Source of the DNA: Taenia hydatigena
Taxonomy: Eukaryota; Platyhelminthes; Cestoda; Cyclophyllidea; Taeniidae
DNA: 64,000 bases
Reading direction: 5' to 3'
Assembly (NCBI GenBank): GCA_036345935.2
Contig: JADWOT020000008.1
Span: forward strand, 7,210,156-7,274,155
Shown here: positions 49,801-61,500 of the stretch, piece by piece
Position numbering within the stretch: position 1 is the first letter of the stretch
Layout of the letters: every line of letters begins with the position of its first letter
Position numbers and translations under genes: made by a program
The notes under the pieces: generated by a model
Told to the model about the DNA's origin: nothing
The model's database searches: none
The model's input: only the letters and a program-made list of their open reading frames with translations

Positions 49801-52800
49801 CGAGGAGGAGAGGTGACTTGAACTCGGCAATAGCCCGATCGCAACACGAGTTGGCTCATCTGCATGACCATAAAAAATAGCGAATTATTCTATTGTAGGA
49901 ATCTGAAAGCACTCCTACTCTTGCCAAGCGCGTAGTAATAATTCGAATCCAAGACATTGAAAGGTGAAACATTAAAAGTCGCAGTGTGACAATCGGGAAG
50001 CGTAAAATCCAACAGCAAAATAATTCAGCTGCCGACAAAATCATACAAAGGTTGAGCAATAGTCTATATTAATAATTCATTGAATCTAGCCCTAGCATTG
50101 CAAAACTACGCTTAAGCGACGCCAGAAACCGTTGTGAAGACTAAAGTTTCATTCCACTGTGGTACTTACATTCTTCAAAATTAACAAAAAGGACTCAAAG
50201 CTGTGATAGTGCAGGGGTATCGAGCGAGAAAAGTTGAAATGGATCTTGCCTGACGGAGGAATTCGAAGGGGCACTTGAGGGGGTTTATTTGGTTGGACAA
50301 TCTCCGCCATCAGCTCTGGGGTTGTGGTATGAGAGCCGGTAGCAGCAGGAAGGACTGCACAAAGAAGATCTGTTGGCAGAAGGAGAGCTCCATCAGATGT
50401 GCGAATGCGAATATGGCCAGTGCCAGGCGCAGAGGCCTCCTGATCAAGAAGTAGCTGGCGACGACGATAGGCTTCGTCTGCGAGCCACTTTACAGTGCGC
50501 GATCTGGGCAGAAACCGTACAGGGAAATACCGTAACAGTGTGCTGAGAAGCAATGAACTAGGAGTTCTAAAATATTGTACACTTTGCCATAAAGTAATGC
50601 TGCCATCTTAGTGTGCTTCGGTCAATTTTTGCGTTTTCGTTTTACATTAAAAAAATGCTACTTTGACGGTTTTTATTCAGGGGAGAGCCAAGGAGGAAAG
50701 GTCTTACATCGTAAGTATTTCCTCAATGCACAATGTTGATCCCTGGGATGTTAAACTAACGCTTGCCTATTTGTAAAGAACTACTACTTTTAATGGTAAT
50801 CGTTGAATGAAACGTCAGAATACATCACCATTGCATTGTGAGTTAAAGCATGAAAAATAAACTCATGCTGCATTGAAATAGTTCAAAAGAATCATCCTCG
50901 ATCACAACGTCGTCATTAATTCTGTCATTCAAATTCACTTCATACATCAAGTAACCATGTCCCAATTCTTATAGCGCGATTTTATATCGATAAAATGAAA
51001 GAACCGGTAGAAGACATGTCCAACACAAAAAGGGCAAAATAGCCACAAAAGCTTTTGCACGCAACGGAAAATACCTTATAAGTAAAGATTAAATAAAAGA
51101 TAATCAAATAATTTAAAAAAATCGGCTTTTTAAATCAAGGCATTAGCACCTTGAAAGCCCCACTTACTGTGAATCAACTGGTAATAGAAGAGAGATATCC
51201 GAAAACGTAACCTTCACAGTACAACAGACGACACCTGGAAGGGTGAATAAGGGATCAAAGAATCCCAAAGGACCAGCCTCTTAAGAATAGTTTTGGCATC
51301 AATAAATAGATGTTGCAAAACACAAACCTGTCGTCTGAGGTGGTTGAGTGGGCTCCTTTTGTGGAGAGGGTGGAGCGGGAGGTATCGGTGGTGCCCGAAC
51401 CGGAGAGAGGGAAGAGACCGCAGATGGCCGTACTTGGGACGGCGCGCATGATTCCACTTGAGTGGAAGAAAGTGCCTCGCTAGGATTGAATTCCACTGAC
51501 TCAAAAGGACAGGGAGCGGGAGCACATTCAAGGCCTGAAATAAAGCACAATTAAATTTAGCTATGAACAGTAGGTACGAGTAGGGAAATGGGGATTAAGG
51601 CTATTACTAACTGGTGGACGAAGTTCTGTGCCGCGGCGAAGATTCGTTGAAGGGCATAGGCAAAGGTAAATTAAGTTTCTTCCTCTTTTTCTGCTTTCGC
51701 TTTGCTCCCTGCTCATCGTCCTCGAGCCAGCTATCATTGAGGTCGGCTGGAACTCCGTTAAGGGGGGTACTCGATCGTTTTCTACTTGCAACACAGCCGC
51801 TAGTCGTAGGACTTTCTTTGGTACAACTGAAAAGTGTCAAGAATATATCCCAAGTTTCACATCTGATTACTGCATGCAGAATGTCTGTCTTTTCAGTTAA
51901 AATCGCTAACTCGAATATTGTAGGTTGCGTAAACACACAGCCACTAGGATTAAATGCCAACAACAGCTGATAAAAAACACTTGTATGAAGCTATCGGTCT
52001 TGCAATAACATTGGATGAAAAACAAATCTACGAGAGTAGAGAGAACCATGGAACAAATAAAAGGAGTAAACATGTGTCCAGCATCATTTTTTCAGCAATG
52101 CCTACACCGCATAGCGCAATATAGGCGAGCTACAAATTCTAGTTTGTCACATTGCATGATCTACGTCCCGCGTTGCCGTGATATGGGTGGGACGTAACCG
52201 AGTTGACAACAACTTAAAATGAAACCGAAAAGTTATTGTATTGCCGTACATGGAAACGATTCCCCAACTTATGCCTTAAAATGAATGGGATGAATTTAAC
52301 CACATTCGTGCGCGTGATAAGAAGTCTAAATGATCATTTGCGTATACTTGCAATGCTATTAAACATATTCCATGCATTGAGATGATAGTTTACAATACAA
52401 CGCATGATTGGAATTGGAAAGAGTGACTATTTTAATGCTACTATAAAGGCAGCGGCGACCTAACATCGCTTGTTTGGAGACAATACATCGATGCAATGAA
52501 ATTTTATGCAAACGAGGAATCGATTACAATTTATGTATATTTCCAAAATTCTCCACCATTACGCTTCGAAGTTAACCCATTGGGGAAGGCAACAAATAAA
52601 CTGGATCGAGCGAAAATGTATTTGATCAACTAATATTGAGAAGGCACAAAAAAGACTCACCGAGCGGCTGAACGGCCAACTGTCTTCATAGCATCGCGGT
52701 AGTCGTCAATAGCAGCCGATTTATAATCCGACTTGGTGGATGCCCTTTTCGATGGAGATGGAGAATCGAGGTGACAGTCACGTCGAAAAGACTTTGGCCT

Positions 52801-55800
52801 GGCGGACCATGATTCCATCTTCTTCCTCCTCTTATTCCCTTTCACCCTTTCTTCTTCCTCATCAGAATCTGAACTGATCACATGACGTCGTGAGGAGACT
52901 GATTTCTTCTGCTTGGCCGCTGGTAAAGATTCGACACCTACTTTTGTAGTGTCACCATCCTCGTCCTCTTCGTCATCAACAATGACGACTGACCCCGCTG
53001 TCCGAGTCGAGGCCCTGGAGGCAGGTTTTGGTGGCCGGTATGAGCACCACTTCTCATAGGAATCTGAATGAAGAAAACAAATGTAAATAATTGGCATGAT
53101 CAGAAAGCCAAATGATCATGACATTTCGTTACGAAAATATGTGACAGCCTACCCCCCAACTTTTCTTTCACTGCGTCAAATAATTGTCGAAAAAGGGCCT
53201 TCTGGGATTCTAATCCGCCAAAAGCACGCTTCTTCGGTTGCCAATCGTTCAGCAGGTCAAAGAGTGTTTCACCTTCACGATTTCTAACAAGAAAAGCGAA
53301 AACATCCCATGAATATGTATATATATATGCTTCAACAAGGTTACCAAGTTATTACATGTGTGATAGCTAGAAAAATTTTCACATATGACTGCCTTCAATT
53401 CATCCCCACCGTTCAAGAGTAAAATAAGGTAGCTACAAAAGAGGTGATCTATAGAACCTAAACTAGGTGGAGACGTTAACTGTATGACAAACTGGCAAAT
53501 TCTCTCACGATAGTTCAAAAACGGAGACTTTTAGTTTTAAAACAAAATTCTTTTAAAAATAGGCACCAGTTGCCCGAAACAAATTGACTGAAAGGGCAAA
53601 GTGGATGGTTCAATGCTTAATTTGCGAGGAAACCAGAAGTCGTTACGCTGCTTTGTGACATACGAACGGCCTTCCGTATTAAGCTGTTTTTCGAAAAAAA
53701 ACCATGTCACTTATCTGAAGGCAAAATCTAGACTGCTACAGTCCTACACATAAGAAGCTACATTTCCAAACAATATAAGTGCATACAAATAATCGGACAA
53801 TAGAACAATCGTTTAAAGTTGGTTGTATAAGTATCAAACGTGATGAAAGAAAATCGAGCTACCCAGTGAAATAGGAAATTGTAGGATAAATTGACAAGAT
53901 TGGAGTATAAGCGTACACATGCCACAAGTCGGCGCCACGGTTAACAAGAGTGATGGCCGTTTTAAGACCGCCTCCATGAATTGCCTCAAAAAGAGGTGTT
54001 GATAGATCCTCCTGACAGCCCGTATCGTCCAAATGGGCTCCCTTATCCAAAAGGTAGACGGCAATGTCGGCGTGGTCATGGTAGGCAGCCTCGTGAATGG
54101 GAAGCCAGCCCGCGCCGTCGCGTACATTGATTGGGTGCGCCTGAGAGGGTTTCACAAAGTCCAAATTGAAACTTAGGGTAACCTTGACTCCAATAGATAA
54201 GGTGGCATGATGCTGAATGTTAATCTCACTATTTGTAAGAAATGTACGCTACTGCGATTGATGAGAGTAAGTGCTGTTATTCTGTTCTGTGCTTCCACAA
54301 AAACGACACTAAACTCATATGCTCTGTTATGCGCTTATGCATAAAGGATAGTAAAACTTACCATGATCTCAACCAACTTGGCTACGTGTTCAAGGTTCCC
54401 ATTAATTACCGCAACATGCAACGGAGATTCGCCTTTAAGATTGGTCTATAAAAAAGCAAAGTTTGGAACAGTGAATGGGCATACTTTCAAGCAGAGAGCC
54501 TTGTTACGCCGCTTTCCAGGCGATTCAATTAAATCTGTAGCACCATCAGCAACATTCACACACTTTTCAACGTCTAAAAGACAAAAAACGGCAATTCGTT
54601 TAGCTTAAATTAGTTGCTGCAATAGAATGCACATGAGCTAATTACAAGATTGTCGATGGTACGAAGAGAACAATAGTCAAGTACATCGGATGAGAGTTTA
54701 CCGGAGTCGGAAGAGAGGACTTCGATAGCGTCGTCAAGTGATTCATTTTGATTGTCCATGTCAACATCGAGGTCAGACTCGCTCTCCCTAATCTGATCGC
54801 GGAAACGATTTGGATAAGTAGATGTGGGCGGTCGACAGACTTGGCTCCCACCGTTGCTAGTCGAAGCGTTGAGCTCATCAAGGTAGAATTTCGCTTGAGC
54901 TTCTCGTCCACAACTCTTGTAGTACTCAACCAACTCATCTAAACAGTCGCGCTGAAACAATCGAACTAGAGGCAATAGCGAACAAACCATCACATCAACG
55001 CTTCCACAAGATTTTGCTTTGAATAAGGCATTTTTAAGAGCCTCTTCAGGGGTTTCTGAGCAAGGTAAATTGGCACAATCGGGAAGAGAAAACTCAGGAG
55101 GTGTATTTTTTGGCGCTTGAATGAGAGCCCTGGAGAGGGAGAACCAGCTTTGAGCGAGCTCTTCATCACTGAGTCGAATAGTATTTGGTAGTGAATACTC
55201 AGTCAGGCTTAGATTAAAGAGTATCTCCCGACGATAGAAATAAGCACAGATGGCGTAGGCACCCAGGCTAGCGCAAGCTTCAGCCGTCGACACAAGGCCA
55301 GAATCCACCTGTTCAGCCAGTGCTGATAGCCGTTGCGTATAATCACTGCCACTGACGTCCTGTCGTTGATTGGAGAAAGCTACCTCAGCCCACAGCATCT
55401 AGATGTTAAAGTTGTTGAAGTTGAAGGGATACAAACCATCTGTTGGTAGCATCGGTAGGCGGGGCCGTGAAGATCCATCGTGGAAAGAATGTCACCAGCG
55501 TTTTCGTAATACTTTGAGATTTGATGCATCTCCTCAACTGTGTCGCATGAGCTCACCTGAGCTCTGGTGGTAATAATTTCTAATCTAAGGCCTTAAAATA
55601 TCACCATGGTAAAAAATAACTATGAACTTACATTTCTTACAAAGATGCTTCAAATTTAGACCCGATTCAGGATCCACTCGTGATATTTGCCGGTAAACCT
55701 TAGCCGCAATCCTGTACTCCCCCCTTCCAACGTACAGCTGCGCCAAAAGTTCCTCCAAATTTCGTCTAAGAGTCTTGGCCTCCTTGTCTAGACAGCCTTG

Positions 55801-56711
55801 TGCGTTATAAAACTTCAAAGTTTGGCTAAAGTAAAAACGAAAACGTGAAAGCGTACCTGCACAGTTTAACCGCTTGTGTTAAACTTTCCATTTCCATATG
55901 ATTCAACAGGTCAGACGGACGACATCGACTCTGAGCTATTGATGGCCATTGAAAGATAGCTAGCTCACATTGTTGAAATGTAGCGCGAAATACAATTTTC
56001 GTTAGCGAGTATTTGCGAGAAATACTAATAGACTGATCAAACTTTGAGCGAGCTGACTCAAAATCTCCGCATGAACGAAAAACGTGACCTTGGGGAAGGA
56101 AAAGACCACTAAGAACGTTAATTCAGGGACACCTAAGGCGAATTGGCAATAAAGTAACGTCAAAGTGACAACGAAGGCCATCTCAAAAGTGAGAAGGATA
56201 ACAAAAGTGCTAAGGTCGTACCCAGGTTGAGAAGTGAAACTGCCTTTATCTCCGCAATTTGAGACGATGTTAAATCGGTAAGATGTGCAACCATTTTAAT
56301 ACTATTTGATAAAGCTTGTCTAGCAGCTTGTAAACTTCTCCGCGCTATCTCACCATTAAAAATATTATCAGCACGACATTGAAAACATCTTGCAATCGTA
56401 ACGAAGGCTCTCTGCTGCTCCAATACATTATTCGCCTCCTTCGAAATTTTCAAAAACAGACTTGAGTGCTGGATGGCCTCGTTAAAATCGCCTAATTCCA
56501 AATAACACTCAGCAATAGATCTGTGCGTCACAGCCAGCTGAATTTTTTCGCTAGATGCACTGCTTTCATAAAGTGAGAGTAGAGACTTGTATTCACTAAT
56601 TGCTGCTCTGTAGCTGTTTTGGTCAGAATAAAAGATTGCCAAAGAAAGTGTCGCGTCGATTCGTTCACGTAGAGTCTTCGCAGATTGTTGCTGCTGAAAT
56701 AATTCTACGTA
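46801..56711 (-). CDS. TONSL: Tonsoku-like protein (TPR, ankyrin, LRR), replication-coupled repair factor
   Basis: With MMS22L, TONSL reads unmethylated H4K20 on new chromatin and supports recombination at stalled forks. Exons 5' to 3': 56222-~56711, 55857-56088, 55632-55825, ~55435-55570, ~54646-55398, 54485-54573, 54362-54445, 53917-54212, 53153-53283, 52661-53063, 51612-51826, 51328-51534, 51168-51234, 50170-50503, 49650-49859, 49222-49390, ~48712-49049, 47749-48085, ~47630-47690, ~47250-47540 and 46801-~47110. TPR helices (SIAECYLELGDFNEAIQHSS) are followed by an Asp/Ser linker. Ankyrin repeats include GESPLHVAVINGNLEHVAKL and NVRDGAGWLPIHEAAYHDH. A long basic/acidic disordered linker has VVIVDDEEDEDGD. 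A ubiquitin-like segment follows (VKVTFSDISLLLPVD, then VKWLADEAY), then leucine-rich repeats (LTRLCLSYNPL, LTELDISLNPL). Order matches human TONSL throughout. The initiator exon, the 50.17-49.86 kb junction and the last exons are uncertain. Confidence 0.85.
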
Positions 56712-57318
56712 GGATAAGCTAAAAATTACAAAGACCCACTTTGAAGTTTCATTCACAGAGGGAGCGCAAGGCGACACGTTTGAACGAAGAAGCAAGACTC
56801 TAACATTTGACTTCAGTAAATGCAAACAAGGCGTACAGTGTGGAAAGGAATCAAATCTTATGCATAAATCGTGCCATGGAATGGCATAAAGTCTATTCCA
56901 CTAAGCACAATATTCTTTACCAAATGCCTCAAGTAGCAGCGTTTGAAAAAAGTATTTGACGTTATAAAACGCCCTCTTAATGTTTGAATTTAAGTCCTTC
57001 TTAAGTGTTCAATATGTACCTTTCCATTGATTCGCAGAAAAAATAAACTATAATCTGAGTATTTCTATAATGACATTGTGTGACTTTAAGTGACAGCGAT
57101 TCAGCAAATATGAAACTGAATTTGTTCTATTCGTTATAAACCCACTTCTTAAAATATTGCAAAATAACATCTGGCTCCGCATGCATTTCTAAACCAAGAA
57201 ATACCATATTAGAACCCATTGGAAGGCACAGAGAGTAGTTCCAACCACTTGGTTTAGAATTTGGGCCCATTAAACATTTTTGCTCTCTGAAAGAATCAGC
57301 CAAATGACTAATAGCTAC
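56712..57318. other. Upstream region of TONSL
   Basis: No in-frame ATG precedes the first recognised TONSL exon, so a short initiator exon should lie in or beyond this stretch. I could not place it. Confidence 0.4.
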
Positions 57319-57494
57319 TGTAGCAACCGAGGGTCCCTTGAAGGCAAAAGGCGGCATAACACCATGGGAGAAGATATATTCAGCAAGTAGAGGGGACGAG
57401 GCTGCTGGCACGGTCCGGAGGCCAGCCCACGCGGCTAGGGCAATATGGCCATCCGAATGACCGAAACCGGCAATCATAACAAACAAAGTGTTGC
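57319..57494 (-). mobile_element. TRIM-family solo LTR
   Basis: It starts TGTAGCAACCGAGGG and ends GTGTTGCA. Flanks are GCTAC and GCTGC, a 4/5 match consistent with a decayed target-site duplication. It lies 8 bp from a second LTR in the same orientation, but the two have separate duplications, so they are independent insertions. Confidence 0.75.
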
Positions 57495-57502
57495 AGCTGC
57501 CA

Positions 57503-57649
57503 TTGTAGCGTCCTGAGGCTCACTCGAAGACAATAGAAGGCAGAATATTTGAGTGGAATATATGTATTCCACGGCTACGCAGCTAGGGCAATACGGCCAC
57601 CTACGTGACCTTGACCGAAGCCGGTAGTTTCACCAAACAAATTACTATA
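57503..57649 (-). mobile_element. TRIM-family solo LTR, internally deleted
   Basis: It starts TGTAGCGTCCTGAGGC and ends TTACTATA, 147 bp. It is flanked by a perfect target-site duplication GCCAT (57498-57502 and 57650-57654). It is shorter than the 185-bp family length because the segment after the TATATGTATTC core is missing. Confidence 0.82.
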
Positions 57650-58503
57650 GCCATTTTAATAGGTTTTTTACTCCTGCCAAACCCATCTCCAAGTGTCAAC
57701 TAATGCTTGAACATTGTCTTCCATTGTGGCTAATGTACGTATTTCCAAGTAAATGATCCAAGTCACGGAAAGCACAGCCTACTCTGCGGCGCTTCAAGTC
57801 CTCCCTGAAGTTATTGTTGATCAAACATGGCAAAGCCAAAACATAGTTTACCAACGTTTAAAGGAGGTAAGAGGCTGTTGACACGGCCTGAAAGGCACGT
57901 CGCAGAACAGTGGTACAATCAGCGGTGGCTGGAGCATACCTGCAGTTGAAATAGCAAAGCACTACAAGTCGATCAATACTTAAGTAAAATAGCAAATGGA
58001 AAATCAAGAGAGTGGGTTTCTCCCGTTTCTATTATTTCTCCATATTCGAAACCATTTAGTTATCAAAAACCGACAGAGGTACGCAACAAATGACTGACAC
58101 GGCACGCTGCCATCGCTCGTCCCACGATATCTCGTTCACGCCTTTTTTATTTCGTTAAAGCAAACTTCCGATCTGAGACACGTCCCTCGGCACCGACATT
58201 ACGTACGTGAGCCAAATGACCAACAGCATGAATGCTAAAATATTGGACACCATTGGCTTTCCAAGTATTTATTCAAACTGCTTCCTTTTAATGAAATGTT
58301 AAAAAACATTCAAGATAATCAAGTAAAGCACAGCTTTACAGTCTCTGGCACTAAAACTACTTGAAGAAGAAGGAGAAGAGGAAGAATAAGAAGAAGGTTA
58401 ATAAATGCACTCAATGGACGGTTCAATATTGCAGCAGGTGGCACGAAGAATGAAGGAATAAAGGGAGAGTCACAGACAAGCCACTTATGGGGTTGGTTGG
58501 GTG
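57650..58503. other. Intergenic and probable TBCCD1 3' UTR
   Basis: A short TRIM-like fragment (GGCTGTTGACACGGCCTG) lies near 57870-57890. A minus-strand AATAAA (TTTATT at 58268-58273) is a possible TBCCD1 polyadenylation signal. Confidence 0.4.
58268..58273 (-). terminator. Candidate polyadenylation signal of TBCCD1
   Basis: TTTATT on plus, AATAAA on minus, about 230 nt beyond the stop at 58504. Confidence 0.35.
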
Positions 58504-61500
58504 TTAGTGTTGGTGCAGACTGCGTCGGGGGAATGATGACGAAGTGGTGGCGAAATTCACTTCTTCTGCACCGATCTCTGGTCGTCGGAGCCGTCTCCCC
58601 TTGGTAACGTTTGATGCGGAGTCGAGAACCTTCAATTCCTCCAGCATACCTGACTCAACCAGCCAGGCTTGGAATTGGGCCTCGATGCATTTCGCCAAGT
58701 ATGCATTCTCGGCTTCTGTTAAATCAGCCCGCTAAAGGCAACGCACAGGAATGAGTATACTCTCGAACTCACTTCTCACGATAAAATGTCCAAATATACA
58801 TACAAAGGCAGTTCGCATGAATCTCAATGTCATGGCAACATTAAGTTGTCAGGGCTATTACTAACAATCAATCATTCGAGAGAAAAGGGGAATGTGACAC
58901 GGAAATAGCCATAGAAGTCATGTAAATGAACAAAATTAAAAGATTTAGTTATCAAAATGGGTAAAAAATGAGTTTGACAGCATAAATTCGCAGCCCGATG
59001 AGGTAGGTCCCTGCTTCCGTACAATCCCATTAAGCAACATAGGTAATATGGGTCGGTCCGGAATTCATAGTTGTGAGCAGACAAGCTGAAATAACGCTTG
59101 GGGTAGGTTGAGAAGGGTTATTTAACAAAAGTACTAAATTTAACACTATTTAATGAGAATATAAACGATTATTGGAACCGAATTAGTAACAAAATTCTCA
59201 CCGCATAATGCATCACAAGTAGTGACACACACCGGTCTTAGTGAGGAAATGAATAAAGATTACGACATTATAGAACCTAGTGATTAATGAACCATTTAGA
59301 AATCCCTTCACATATCTATGAAATAATTACTTTGATGGTTTTTTGCCAAGTTTCGTACGCAGCACGGCGTTTGTTCACTGCTTCGGCGTAAACTGGTGGA
59401 AGCGGGACAAGGAGAGTTGCTCTTTTAACAAGTGAGTCTGAGTCCTCCTCTGACATGTTAAAATCTCCATTTGGACTGTCCCTATCGCGACCGCAGTCAA
59501 CAATCACACCGCGACAGACATCGCAAGCTTTCTGCTTCAAGCACATACCGACTGAGGAGGGTATGGTGCCGCCAATGTCCGCGTACTGAGCCACTCCTCC
59601 GCCTTCCTCGTTTGCCATCAGAGGCGCGAGGGGAATGTTGAAGGGAAAGAAGTTGTCCGGCGGCAGCAGGCCCCATATGCCATTGGATTGGCACTGGTTG
59701 AGCCCTGACCGCCAGAAATCGTTGCCTAGAAATACGAGGTGCGGATATGTGTCATACAAAGAAGTAAGAAAAGGCTCGTAAATGCCAGAGATGATGCCTA
59801 TAAGGTGGCGAGTTTTATTACAAAATGTGCTGTGCTCACCTAGCAAGTTGATTTTATTACAACAAGACACATGCTCTCAATTTCGCCCCAGTTTTCGTTT
59901 TCTTTTTTTTACATTCATGTCACTTTTCATTCTGACTGTTGAGACTCAAATATACCCCTTGATACACTCCCGGACGGTTTGAAGCATTTCCATGCGCCAG
60001 TTAGTGCTGATGAAACTAAAAAGAATGAGTTGAGCTGGGAAACTAGCGGTATATGAACGATACAACATGTAATCGAACTGATTTACATTTGAGTTCCGCA
60101 CCAAAAATTACCTTGCGCTTACCATTGCCTATTTTTAAGCGATTACTTTAATTGCATCACTGTATGTGATTGCTTTGGCGAGGTCAAGCTGAGTTTGGTT
60201 CACCCATTTTGAAAAGCTTACAACAAATTATAAGACGTAAAGTTATCATTGTTAAAGCCAAGGCACAATCACATGACTCTGTTATTTCCTTTTCATTTGT
60301 CACGCTGTCCAACTTTGCGCGCCCACCGTAAATGCCCAATTAAAACCAAAATAGTGGAGTCGCTGGTCCTTTGATTTGTCTAATTCAAGCTTCTAATGGT
60401 GCTCATAAACAGTCCAGCCACCTGAGTTTAGAAGTTGTTTCATTGCCCCTCTGGCAGTTCTAACCCATTTTCGAGTAACTCCTGGGAACTCACAACAAGT
60501 TACCTTCTTCTCTTGCAATCAGGGAGCATTGCGAGTTGCTACTGTTCCGAGTCTATAAAACTCCTTCAGGTTTGAATACGACTTTTACTGTTTTAAGCGG
60601 ATAAAAACGTTCGAGTTGTAATTTGGAGGTATCACGAGGTCCTTTCAATTAACCAACTGCCAACTATGAATTACTTACTAGAATCTTGTGCTCACGCAAT
60701 TCAAACGAAGCGTCGTAAATAGTTTCTGACGCAATTTAGAGAGTGCTATGACCTTTATTGTCCTAGCTCACCAATGGTAGCATGTGTTTCCTTCAAATTA
60801 CCCAACATAATTTGTGCCCTCCATTTGATTGATGTCAAAAAACTAAGGCATACTATAAATAACGGGAGCAACAATGGCGTGATTGAAATGTAGCCAGATA
60901 ATTAGCACTCGGCAGAAGCCGTGCTGGCATCTGTTTGACCAAATGAGTCTTTATCTTTAAGTAAACAGCCTACCAAAGAGAAGGGGTTTGCCCCAGAGAT
61001 TGACAGTAGGATTCAGGGCAGCCTTGTCAAGGTGGTGCCGAAGCTCGGGGTAAGTAGTGTGGAAAGGCGCAAAAACAATGTCCTCGTTGCCAAGGTAGTT
61101 GTGACCACGCGCGACGCCTGAGAGGGGCGATGGAGGACAGGAATGGGGGTCGTTGGTGCCCGCAACGGCAGTGGAGGTGGTGATGGGGGGTTGCTGGAGG
61201 AGGAGAGGACGCGTGGCACAGAGGAGGTGGAGGGTGCAGCGTCGTGAAGTCCACACCACCACCCGGCGTGCCGCAGCGATAATCAGGCAGTCCTCACAGT
61301 CTGTTATCGTCAAGGTACTCTCAATCGGACCGAGAACGATTGTCGAATTGCGACACCGATCCAGAGAGACGCATCTACAGAACGAGATGCGCTAGAATCT
61401 ATTGGTTTTGTCTCAATGAAAGATTAAACTCCATGTGGCCCTAAAAGTTGACCCAGAGCCTACTTAAAATCAGGCAGTCACAGAAAGATGTACATTTCTG

